Below are positions 15,992 through 22,555 of a DNA stretch of 36,826 nt, one piece after another (within the stretch, counting starts at the first letter, position 1; each line of letters opens with the position of its first letter). This DNA is from Thermoplasmata archaeon (GTDB taxonomy: Archaea; Thermoplasmatota; Thermoplasmata; Lutacidiplasmatales; UBA184). The position numbers were made by a program, and so were the translations under genes. Under the pieces are notes generated by a model. The model was not told the DNA's origin and did no database searches. It worked only from the letters and a program-made list of their open reading frames with translations. The stretch lies in contig JAKIWI010000003.1 in the NCBI GenBank assembly GCA_022750115.1, positions 1 to 36,826 of the forward strand, in the 5' to 3' direction.

Positions 15992-16222
15992 GGACCGTAA
16001 CCTCTGAGGAAGGCTCTACCGCTCCGGTCCGCCCGCCGAGCCGCGCCCGCGCCGGCGCCCCGTCCCCGGCGAGCCACGCTCCGACTGCCGGGGGGCCGGC
16101 CGCCGGGCCGAGTCGATCCGGCGGACGACGAGACCCGAGCGGCGCCCTTCCCTCGGAACGCGGTCGGTCCGAAGAGCCCGGCCGGGTGAGGGCGTTCCCA
16201 TCTTCCCCCCTCGTTCCCCGAG

Positions 16223-16230
16223 AAATTATC
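16223..16230 (+). promoter_or_regulatory. TATA box of the AbrB-like gene
   Basis: AAATTATC, centred about 27 bases before the ATG at 16254. A GGAG sequence (16247-16250) lies four bases before the start, so the short mRNA could still use ribosome pairing. Confidence 0.55.
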
Positions 16231-16253
16231 TGCCGGCGGGCGGCTAGGAGAGC

Positions 16254-16451
16254 ATGACGAACGGCGGGCGTCCGGCACCGTTCGTGAGTCACGCGGTGAA
16301 GGCCGCCCGGCGGTCCGAGTCGCTGCGGGTCACGATCCCCCAGGTGGTGGCGACGACCCTCGGGTTGCATGCGGGCGACGAACTGCGCTGGTTCCTGGAG
16401 CCCCAGTCCGGGTCCGTCCGTGTCGAAGCCCGGGCTCGACGCACCGAGTGA
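16254..16451 (+). CDS. AbrB/SpoVT-type DNA-binding protein
   Basis: A 65-residue protein with the swapped-hairpin beta-barrel signature: SLRVTIPQVVATTLGLHAGDELRWFLEP, read as strand, TIP turn, short helix, LHAGDEL turn and strand, then a last strand SVRVEARARR. The family forms dimers that bind DNA and includes antitoxins (MazE, VapB) and global regulators; in archaea many act as stand-alone regulators. No toxin gene lies on the same strand; the following gene is convergent and ends 19 bases away. The basic N-terminus (residues 12-20) may extend the DNA contact. Function within the cell is not evident. Confidence 0.8.
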   Translation: MTNGGRPAPFVSHAVKAARRSESLRVTIPQVVATTLGLHAGDELRWFLEPQSGSVRVEARARRTE

Positions 16452-16470
16452 ACCGCGACCGGTCGACCCC

Positions 16471-17673
16471 TCAGGCATCGGGGGATCGCGGACCCCGGTA
16501 TCGGGAGGCGGCGGGCTCGGCCCGCTTCGGACGGGTCGCGGCATCTGTGGGGGGGAGTTCGGGCGCGTCGGCGGTCCGGGAGAGGGTCGGCTCGAGGGAC
16601 AGTGGGGGCGCGAGGCGGAACCGCTTGCCCCGCGTCTTCCCGAGGGACTCGAGCAGGCCGCGGTCGACGAGGTCGTTCAGGTGGCGAAGGATCGTCTGCT
16701 CGCTGCGAGCGCCCACCCACCGCATCGCGTCCCGCGTCGAGAACCAGCCCGGGTCGCGTCGCGCGCGCGCGAGGAGCCGGAGGGCGGCCTCCTCGAGGCT
16801 GCCCGCGGCGGGGGGCCGCCCCAGCCAACGGGCGTTGGCCTGCGAGTAGGCATCGAGGACCGTGTCGAGGGCGTGGTCCACGAGTTCCTGGTACGACCCG
16901 GTCGCCTCGGTCCAGAGCAAGAGACGGGACGTCAGCTCCCGGGACGTTTGCGCGACGCGCGGCAGCGCGGTGAGCCCGACGTTCGGCAGCCCGAACAGAC
17001 GGAGGTAGAGGATCGCGACGGTCCGCCCGACGGTGACGTTGCCGACGGGGAACGGTCGGATGCCATGGATCGATTGGAACAGGACGGTCGCCGGGATCAG
17101 CGGGTGGTAGGTCGCCCCGACGCGGTCGACCCACTCGAGGACCGACTCGAGGTCGGGAACGATCTGCTCGGGGGGGCACGCGGTGAACACCTCGTAGCCG
17201 TCGGGGTCGTTGACGACGAGGGGCCTGGTCCGAAGATCCCCCGGGGTCCCCGGGGCCCCGAGCTCCGATAGGAGCGAGGCATGGACATCCTGGAGAAGGG
17301 CGACCGTCCACGGGGGGCGGAATCGCGCGGACTCGACCTCCAACCGGGCCTCATTGACGGCGAACCGCTCGCGGGGCGACCGCCGCCGGTCGACCGGAGC
17401 GGCCGACCGGGCCCCCGCGCCCGTCAATCCCGACCGGGAGAGGAACGCTCCGCCCGGACCCGGCGACCGCTCGAGGTCCCCGAGGAGAATCCCCGCGTAC
17501 TCCTCGACGTTCAGGACCGCCCGGTCGAGCTCGTGGTCGAGCGTGTAGACCCGGGCGGCGCGGACGGCGAAATCGAGGGGCGCGGCGACGAGCGGGCGGA
17601 ACGGCGAGCGCGAGCGGTACGCGACCGGTCGGCGCGCGTGGCAGTGGCCAAACCTGGCCGCACTGACGGCCAT
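16471..17673 (-). CDS. Fic-fold protein with degenerate catalytic motif and C-terminal winged helix
   Basis: Fic proteins transfer AMP or other groups to target proteins through a HPFx[D/E]GNGRxxR loop. This 400-residue protein has the surrounding Fic helices: a GDLRTRPLVV segment (146-154), HPLIPATVLFQSIHG (190-204), then RPFPVGNVTVGR (206-217) and AILYLRLFGLP. At the key positions the motif His is Arg (R206), the Asp/Glu is Val (V210), and the GR after GN is VT, while P207, F208, G211, N212, G216 and R217 remain. H203 lies just before it. A winged helix follows at about 294-356 (STRDAMRWV, QTILRHLNDLVDRGLL), then a disordered basic tail. It is therefore more likely a regulator or ligand-binding pseudoenzyme than an AMP transferase. 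The ATG at 17673 is supported by a TATA box 29 bases upstream. Confidence 0.78.
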   Translation of the reverse strand: MAVSAARFGHCHARRPVAYRSRSPFRPLVAAPLDFAVRAARVYTLDHELDRAVLNVEEYAGILLGDLERSPGPGGAFLSRSGLTGAGARSAAPVDRRRSPRERFAVNEARLEVESARFRPPWTVALLQDVHASLLSELGAPGTPGDLRTRPLVVNDPDGYEVFTACPPEQIVPDLESVLEWVDRVGATYHPLIPATVLFQSIHGIRPFPVGNVTVGRTVAILYLRLFGLPNVGLTALPRVAQTSRELTSRLLLWTEATGSYQELVDHALDTVLDAYSQANARWLGRPPAAGSLEEAALRLLARARRDPGWFSTRDAMRWVGARSEQTILRHLNDLVDRGLLESLGKTRGKRFRLAPPLSLEPTLSRTADAPELPPTDAATRPKRAEPAASRYRGPRSPDA

Positions 17674-17698
17674 GGCCCAAGCTCGGCCCGAGGTTCGG

Positions 17699-17705
17699 TT
17701 ATACC
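17699..17705 (-). promoter_or_regulatory. TATA box of the Fic-like gene
   Basis: GGTATAA on the minus strand, about 29 bases before the ATG at 17673. Confidence 0.6.
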
Positions 17706-17851
17706 TTGGCAGAAGCGAGTAACCTCCCCGGTCGACGGAACCGAAGGACGGCGGTCGACCGGGGTCGCGGGCGGCCGCGTCCCGGTTCAGCGTCGGGCCT
17801 CCCGGTACCGGGGAGCGGGGGGAGGGCCGGACCCGGCCCCGGGTCGCGGCG

Positions 17852-19840
17852 TCATGCCGAGACGACGGGCGGTCGAACGACGTTCAGCACCAACCCCGTG
17901 CTCGCGAGCGGGGGGACCCCGAGCGGGCGGGCCGGTTCGGCCGCCGGGACCGGCGGACCGTCCTCGGGCGCCGGCATCGTCGCGGGCCCGAGGAGGAACA
18001 ATCGGGGCACGTTCACGAGCAGGATCCCCTGGGCCGGGACGGTGTAGCCGGTAGCGAGTTTCGCCAAACCGCTCACGGGGGCGGCCAGGCTCGAATTCCA
18101 GTGAACGACCGTCGCCGTCGCGCTCGCAAGGACGCCGAGCCCGACCGAGACGGCGACCGACCGGGTGAGGTTCGCGTTGACGATCAGGATGCTCTCCGTC
18201 GTCGCGTTGAACGTCGCCACCGCCCATACCTCCGGGACCGTGGTCGCGACATGGCTCGCCACGACCGTACCCTTCGCGAGGTGGCGCAGGATCCCCGAGA
18301 ACAGCGTCCCGCTCGGCCCGGGCGCACCGTGGTAGCCGAGGAGGGCGTAGCCCAAGCGGGTCGTGGAGCTCGACTCGAGGTTGAACATCGTCAGCTGGCT
18401 GACGTTCGCCGTGAGCGCCTGCGAGACCGACGCGGCGAGGAACACCGCGTTCGCGTAGGTCCCGGCGAAGTTGGAGGGGGCCCAGCCGGGGCCGGCGTTG
18501 TACTCGTTCACGAACACCGGCAGCTTCCCGCAGCCCGAACACTCCCCGGCGATCGCCGTCCGGACCGCTGCGACGCTGTTGGTGATGTTGTCCGGTCCCG
18601 CCAGGGGTCCGTAGAACTGAGCGAGCTTCTCCTGCGACGCCCCGCTCGACGGATAGTTATGGACCGCCACCGCGGCGAGGTTCGGCCCGTCGACCTTCGC
18701 GACGTCCTGGAACCAGGCGGTGTTGCACGAGCAAGCGGCCTCGATGCCGATGAACTTGGCTCCCGGGTCGACCGCGGAGACGGCGGCGATCGCGCCCTTG
18801 ACGTCCAGGGCGTAGGCGAGCGGCGAGGCCCGGGAATGGTCCGTGGACCTCCAGTGGGTCCATGCAATCCCGTAGTGGTTCCAGCCGGTGGGCTCGTTGC
18901 CGATCGACCAGTAGTCGGGTTGGAAGCCGACCGCATGGACGATCCACTGGGCGATCGCGGCGTCCTCGCGGGAGTTGTTGTTCTCCCCCGGCAAGCTCAG
19001 GATCGCGTGGCAGTGGGGCGTCGTAGAGTCGCACCACGTCTTCAACGCGGTGAGGTCGAAGCCGCACCCGGGAGACGCCACCCCGTTCGCGCTGTACGAC
19101 CGGTCGGCCGATATGTTGCACGCGTCGGTCTGCTGCCCGTACCGAACCCAAGTGAACGGGGACGAGGCGAGGTAGCTCGTCACCGCGGAGCTCGTCGAGA
19201 TGCACGTCGCGCACGACGTCTGGGCGTCGACCGACCAGAACGTCCCGGGGGTCCGGGCGACGACCGGCCCCTCGATGAGCGACGCCGGCACGCCGCTCAG
19301 CCCCGAGGCCAGGACCCCGACCCGAACTGAGGTCGATACCGTCGCCTTGCGGGCGTCCGTGACCTTGACGGTGGCCGTGTACGACCCGGCCGAGGTGTAG
19401 GTGTGCGACGGAGTCGCCGCCGAGCTCGAGCCGGAGTCACCGAACGACCAAGAGTACCGGTAGGGCGACGAACCTCGGGTCACCGAAATTTGGAATGTCA
19501 CGTGGAGCGGGGCCGACCCTGTGGTGGGAGTCGCCGAGGCGCTGGCCCCCATCGTCCGGGACTGCTCCGTTCGGGGGGACACCGTCGTCCCGGCGCCGAA
19601 GGGACCGCCCAAGGCGCCCGGGGCCGATAGCGAACCCGAGAGGATCAGCCCGAGCGCAAGTCCCGACATGCCGAGGATCAGCGCGAGATCGAGCCATCCT
19701 CGCGTTCGGGGCACGCGCCCTGGCCCGCGCGAAGCGCGTCGGGTCGCGTTCCGGACCGAACCCCCCAGCCGCCCCGCCGGACCCCCGGAGGGGGTCGGTC
19801 GGGCGTCCGGTGGGAGCGCGACAGAGGAAATCGTCGTCAC
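17852..19840 (-). CDS. PKD domain-glycosidase (clan GH-A-like) surface protein
   Basis: Probably a membrane-tethered polysaccharide hydrolase acting outside the cell. Of 662 residues, 1-48 are basic and Pro/Gly-rich, 49-70 form a membrane anchor, and a PKD domain spans about 95-178 (YSWSFGDSG, SHTYTSAGSYTATVKV). The rest resembles a TIM-barrel glycosidase: WVRYG, ILSLPGENN, YWSIGNEPTGWNHYG with the N316-E317-P318 acid/base signature, VAVHNYP, and VFVNEYNAG with E446 as a likely nucleophile, about 129 residues later as in clan GH-A (families 39, 51, 79 and relatives). A C-terminal beta domain (about 540-620) follows. Several Cys pairs suggest disulfides. Start is GTG 19840; the protein has many sequons. 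The substrate cannot be deduced. Confidence 0.8.
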   Translation of the reverse strand: MTTISSVALPPDARPTPSGGPAGRLGGSVRNATRRASRGPGRVPRTRGWLDLALILGMSGLALGLILSGSLSAPGALGGPFGAGTTVSPRTEQSRTMGASASATPTTGSAPLHVTFQISVTRGSSPYRYSWSFGDSGSSSAATPSHTYTSAGSYTATVKVTDARKATVSTSVRVGVLASGLSGVPASLIEGPVVARTPGTFWSVDAQTSCATCISTSSAVTSYLASSPFTWVRYGQQTDACNISADRSYSANGVASPGCGFDLTALKTWCDSTTPHCHAILSLPGENNNSREDAAIAQWIVHAVGFQPDYWSIGNEPTGWNHYGIAWTHWRSTDHSRASPLAYALDVKGAIAAVSAVDPGAKFIGIEAACSCNTAWFQDVAKVDGPNLAAVAVHNYPSSGASQEKLAQFYGPLAGPDNITNSVAAVRTAIAGECSGCGKLPVFVNEYNAGPGWAPSNFAGTYANAVFLAASVSQALTANVSQLTMFNLESSSTTRLGYALLGYHGAPGPSGTLFSGILRHLAKGTVVASHVATTVPEVWAVATFNATTESILIVNANLTRSVAVSVGLGVLASATATVVHWNSSLAAPVSGLAKLATGYTVPAQGILLVNVPRLFLLGPATMPAPEDGPPVPAAEPARPLGVPPLASTGLVLNVVRPPVVSA

Positions 19841-19870
19841 CTCGGGCGTTGGAGGTGGAGCGGGGGAAGT

Positions 19871-19990
19871 ACTTAGTATTCATCTTGTAAGGAACGGTTG
19901 GATCCGACAATTACTAACATTTTTGAAACGTTATACACGTGTTTCTTTACTCTTGTGGAGAGAATTGACCCATTTCATGTGAAAATTCAC
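19871..19990. promoter_or_regulatory. AT-rich regulatory island (35% GC)
   Basis: By hand count 42 of 120 bases are G or C, in a neighbourhood well above 60%. It contains the perfect 8-base palindrome ACACGTGT (19935-19942), GTTATAC (19930-19936) and the inverted repeat GTGAA-AA-TTCAC (19979-19990). The placement between two divergent surface-protein genes suggests a shared promoter/operator region. Confidence 0.55.
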
Positions 19991-20034
19991 GGAATCTGAG
20001 AGAGCGGCTCCGGCCGCCCGGTCCGGTCGAACGG

Positions 20035-20056
20035 CCCGTGGAGAAAGGTCCACGGG
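20035..20056 (+). repeat. Perfect 8-bp inverted repeat (hairpin)
   Basis: CCCGTGGA (20035-20042) and TCCACGGG (20049-20056) flank the six-base loop GAAAGG. In RNA it would form a strong stem, possibly in a leader of the downstream gene. Confidence 0.55.
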
Positions 20057-20175
20057 GGCGAGGGGCGAGCGAGCGGGGCCGCTGGTCTCGCCCGGTCGCG
20101 GACGGCGAGCCGTCGAGGTCTTCGATGCCAGACCGCCGCTCGTCGAACGTGCTTCCCCGACGGTTACGGAGCGGG

Positions 20176-20181
20176 CTTATG
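20176..20181 (+). promoter_or_regulatory. Possible TATA element of the 20215 gene
   Basis: CTTATG, about 37 bases before ATG 20215. The position is slightly far, which leaves room for the GGGAG at 20203-20207 to act as a ribosome site. Confidence 0.35.
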
Positions 20182-20214
20182 CGACCTCGCCCCAGAATTC
20201 GAAGGGAGCCCCTC

Positions 20215-21573
20215 ATGCGGGCTCGAGGGGCGTCGATGAGCGGGTCGGGCGGCACGCGGGAGCTTGCTCGCGCCGACGGGCCAGCTACGGCTCCACCCCC
20301 CACCCCCAACGGCGCCCGTCCCCGGTGGTCGGGCCGTCGTGGGCGCTGGAGGAGCGCGGGGGCGACCGCCGCCATGATCGCGGTCATGGCGGCCGTTCTC
20401 CTGCTCGCCGTTCCGGGCGTCCCGCTGCCGGGCATCCTCGAGTCCGCGGCACCGACCGACCCACCGACGTCGCGGTCTCCACCCCCCTCCGGCGACCCGC
20501 CGGTGTCGAACTCCCCGTCCCCTCTCGCCTGCAACCGGGTCACGACCCCGACGCCGTCGTCGATCCTGGTCCCGGTGGCGGGCCCTTCGAGGGCCACCGG
20601 GCGGGGCGGCAGTGTGGGGGCGACGTTCGAGTTCTCGGTCGCGAACGCGACCTCGCGCCAGTCCGGCATCACCGTCGAGGTGCCCAGCGTGTTCGCCGCG
20701 TTCCCGCTGTCCGGGGGCGGGTCCACCTCGATCTACTTCGGTCCCCGGTCGTTCCCGCTGACGGGCGGTGGCGGCTGGCTGAACGGCTCGCGGTCGTCCG
20801 CGACGCTCCCCGCCCCGAACGGACTCGCCTTTGCGGCGAACGCGACCGCGCTCCTGTCGAGCCAGAAGATCGCCGTCCTCGCCGACACTCCGTACGGGTC
20901 GGTCACGCTCGAGGTCCGCTGGCAGTGGACGGTCACGACCTCGAACGGCTCTACGACGACGGGGGCGTGGAGCGTGCCGACGAGCTCGTCCGGATGGCCC
21001 GCCTCCGTTCCCAGCATCTTCGAGCCGGCGCCCGCCATCACGCGGCTATGGGAGAGCGGGCCGAACGCGTCGATCGGCTCCAACTTCACTGCCCGCCTCG
21101 GCGGGAACGTCTCCGCGCGCTACTTCTTCCTCGAGCTCGAGTCGGCGTCGACGGGCAAGGTCGCCCAGGATCATGGTCTGACAAGCTCGGCCGGGGCGAG
21201 CTCGGCGACCGTCACGATCGTGCTGCTGAACTACGACCGGTACCTGTACCCGGGGAACTACCTCGTCCACATCCACGACGCCTGCGGGGCGCTCCTGATG
21301 AGCCTCCCTGTGAACGCGTCGTACGCGTCCTCCGCGACGCTGACGGACTACCTCCAGCCCGCCACGTGCGGTCCGGTCACATTCAACGGGGTCTCGTATG
21401 CCAACGGCCGCTCGTTCTCCGTCGCCCCTGCTTCGACCCCCTACGCGGTCACGGTCCCGTCGTGCAGCGGCCACTCGTTCCACGGCTGGCATTTCTCCGG
21501 AGGCCTCTACCTATCGTCCTCCAACAAGATCCTCGTGAGCTCGAGCGGCTCGTTCACGGTCGTCTACTCCTGA
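20215..21573 (+). CDS. Membrane-anchored surface protein, unknown function
   Basis: A 452-residue protein with a basic Pro/Gly-rich N-terminus, one hydrophobic anchor (about 48-67, AMIAVMAAVLLLAVPG) and a large extracytoplasmic part rich in Ser/Thr and NxS/T sequons. The middle (about 130-330) looks all-beta. The last 70 residues (FNGVSYANG, HSFHGWHFSGGLYL, GSFTVVYS) resemble the divergent InlB B-repeat type of beta-grasp module in bacterial and archaeal surface proteins. I do not recognise a catalytic motif. Several in-frame starts exist between 20038 (GTG) and 20236; I prefer ATG 20215 because of the GGGAG eight bases before it and a TATA-like element upstream. The head before it would be low-complexity and Arg-rich. 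It diverges from the glycosidase gene. Confidence 0.72.
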   Translation: MRARGASMSGSGGTRELARADGPATAPPPTPNGARPRWSGRRGRWRSAGATAAMIAVMAAVLLLAVPGVPLPGILESAAPTDPPTSRSPPPSGDPPVSNSPSPLACNRVTTPTPSSILVPVAGPSRATGRGGSVGATFEFSVANATSRQSGITVEVPSVFAAFPLSGGGSTSIYFGPRSFPLTGGGGWLNGSRSSATLPAPNGLAFAANATALLSSQKIAVLADTPYGSVTLEVRWQWTVTTSNGSTTTGAWSVPTSSSGWPASVPSIFEPAPAITRLWESGPNASIGSNFTARLGGNVSARYFFLELESASTGKVAQDHGLTSSAGASSATVTIVLLNYDRYLYPGNYLVHIHDACGALLMSLPVNASYASSATLTDYLQPATCGPVTFNGVSYANGRSFSVAPASTPYAVTVPSCSGHSFHGWHFSGGLYLSSSNKILVSSSGSFTVVYS

Positions 21574-21647
21574 ACGGAGCGCCGGTCCCATCGTCCCCCC
21601 TCCCCGCCCGGGCGAGCAGAGCGCGGCGGGCGCCTCGGGCCACGAAC

Positions 21648-22175
21648 TTAGCGAACGACCGTCGGTCCCGGCGGCGCGGCGGCCGCCGCCGCCAGAGTCT
21701 CGGCGACCTTGGCCGCGAGGAGCGGCTTCATCATCGCGAGGACCCGCCCCTTCTTCAGCAGCGGTCCGAGGACCGTGCCGTCCGGCTCCGAGGCGGAGGA
21801 GATCACCACCTTCAGTTGGGGGTCCCGCTGGAGCAGCTGGAGCGCGAGCTCGGCGCCGTTGGTCGCATACGGGCGCGCGGTGCCGTCGGGCTCGGGCGCG
21901 GGCACCGCGGCGGGACGGGAGCGGAGCTCGATGTCGATGATGGCGATCTCCGGGTTCCAGCGCGTGAACACCTGGAGCGCTTCGGGGACGTCGGCGGCGA
22001 GCCTCAGGTCCGGGAGCGTCACGCCCAGGCGGAGAAGCAGCCCCTGGAGGAGCCGGCGCGCGGACGGCGAGTCGTCCACGATGAGGATCCGCTTGCCCCG
22101 CGCCGCGCCGATGTCGGGGGGGGCGTCGTTCGCCACTTTGGCCACACCGGGTCCCCCGTACGCTCGTCCGCTCAT
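21648..22175 (-). CDS. Stand-alone receiver-domain protein with an internal insertion
   Basis: A response-regulator receiver of 175 residues. It has acidic-pocket D34-D35 in ILIVDDSPSA, phosphoacceptor D81 in AIIDIEL, the switch Ser in VVISSAS (126-127), and K150 in MMKPL. Between D81 and helix 4 lies an extra Pro/Ala-rich stretch (about residues 85-105, RSRPAAVPAPEPDGTARPY), absent from ordinary receivers. An N-terminal head of about 27 residues is disordered. There is no output domain. The ATG at 22175 overlaps the stop of the upstream receiver (ATGA), so both are translated together with the kinase. It is probably a phosphorylation target of the kinase, either a signalling end-point or a phosphate sink. 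Confidence 0.88.
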   Translation of the reverse strand: MSGRAYGGPGVAKVANDAPPDIGAARGKRILIVDDSPSARRLLQGLLLRLGVTLPDLRLAADVPEALQVFTRWNPEIAIIDIELRSRPAAVPAPEPDGTARPYATNGAELALQLLQRDPQLKVVISSASEPDGTVLGPLLKKGRVLAMMKPLLAAKVAETLAAAAAAPPGPTVVR

Positions 22176-22555
22176 GGTTTTTCCCTTCCCGCCGGAAGCA
22201 ACGCGGCGACCTTCTCCAGGAGCGCTCGACGGTCGATCGGCTTCGTGAGGTAGGCGCTGCACCCGGCCTCGATCGCCTTCACCCGGTCGCCCTTCATCGC
22301 GAACGACGTCACCGCGACGATCGGGACGGACCCAGTCTCCGGGCGGCTCCGCAATTCGCGGGTGAATTCGTAGCCGTCCTTCCCGGGGAGTCCAATGTCC
22401 ATCAGGATCAGGTCGGGGACCTTGGCGGCGATCGCCTCGGCCGCCTCCTCCGCGTCGACGGCGCGGCGGATCGAGTAGCCCGCGCTCGCGAGCAGGACCG
22501 AGGCGAGCTTGGCGTTCGTCGGGTTGTCCTCCACGATCAGGATCTCCGCGCTCAC
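22172..22555 (-). CDS. Single-domain response regulator (DivK/CheY-like)
   Basis: A 127-residue receiver with E9-D10 in ILIVEDNPTN, phosphoacceptor D53 in LILMDIGLPGKDGYE, T83 in AVTSFAM, and K105 in YLTKPID. The NPTN and GLPGKDGYEF patterns are those of receivers that pair with large hybrid-type histidine kinases. No DNA-binding or enzymatic output is attached, so it acts by protein contact or in a phosphorelay. It starts with GTG at 22555, overlapping the kinase stop by four bases (GTGA), and overlaps the next receiver by four bases. All three genes form one transcription unit. Confidence 0.94.
   Translation of the reverse strand: MSAEILIVEDNPTNAKLASVLLASAGYSIRRAVDAEEAAEAIAAKVPDLILMDIGLPGKDGYEFTRELRSRPETGSVPIVAVTSFAMKGDRVKAIEAGCSAYLTKPIDRRALLEKVAALLPAGREKP

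Larger units (their letters stand above)
15953..16253. other. Intergenic region between divergent genes
   Basis: This 301-base gap separates the Fn3-PKD gene (-) from the AbrB-like gene (+). It holds the two putative TATA elements listed separately, at its two ends. The GC-rich middle (about 16000-16200) contains overlapping open frames on the minus strand rich in Arg and Gly, which look like frame shadows. I see no RNA gene there. Confidence 0.5.
19841..20214. other. Divergent intergenic region
   Basis: This 374-base gap lies between the glycosidase (-) and the surface protein (+). It contains a 120-base AT-rich island (19871-19990), short palindromes and a GC-rich hairpin, listed separately. 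The minus-strand stretch AATACTAAG near 19872-19880 is the best TATA candidate for the glycosidase. Bases 20057-20170 are GC-rich and hold nothing I can identify beyond a possible in-frame N-terminal extension of the next gene. Confidence 0.6.

Noticed and set aside
16254-17673. AbrB-like plus Fic as a toxin-antitoxin operon
   Set aside because: The genes are convergent with separate TATA boxes, and the Fic motif is degenerate.
20038-20214. GTG 20038 as the start of the surface-protein gene
   Set aside because: The added 59 residues are Arg-rich low complexity, and the GTG lies in a hairpin; GGGAG and a TATA-like element favour ATG 20215. It remains possible.
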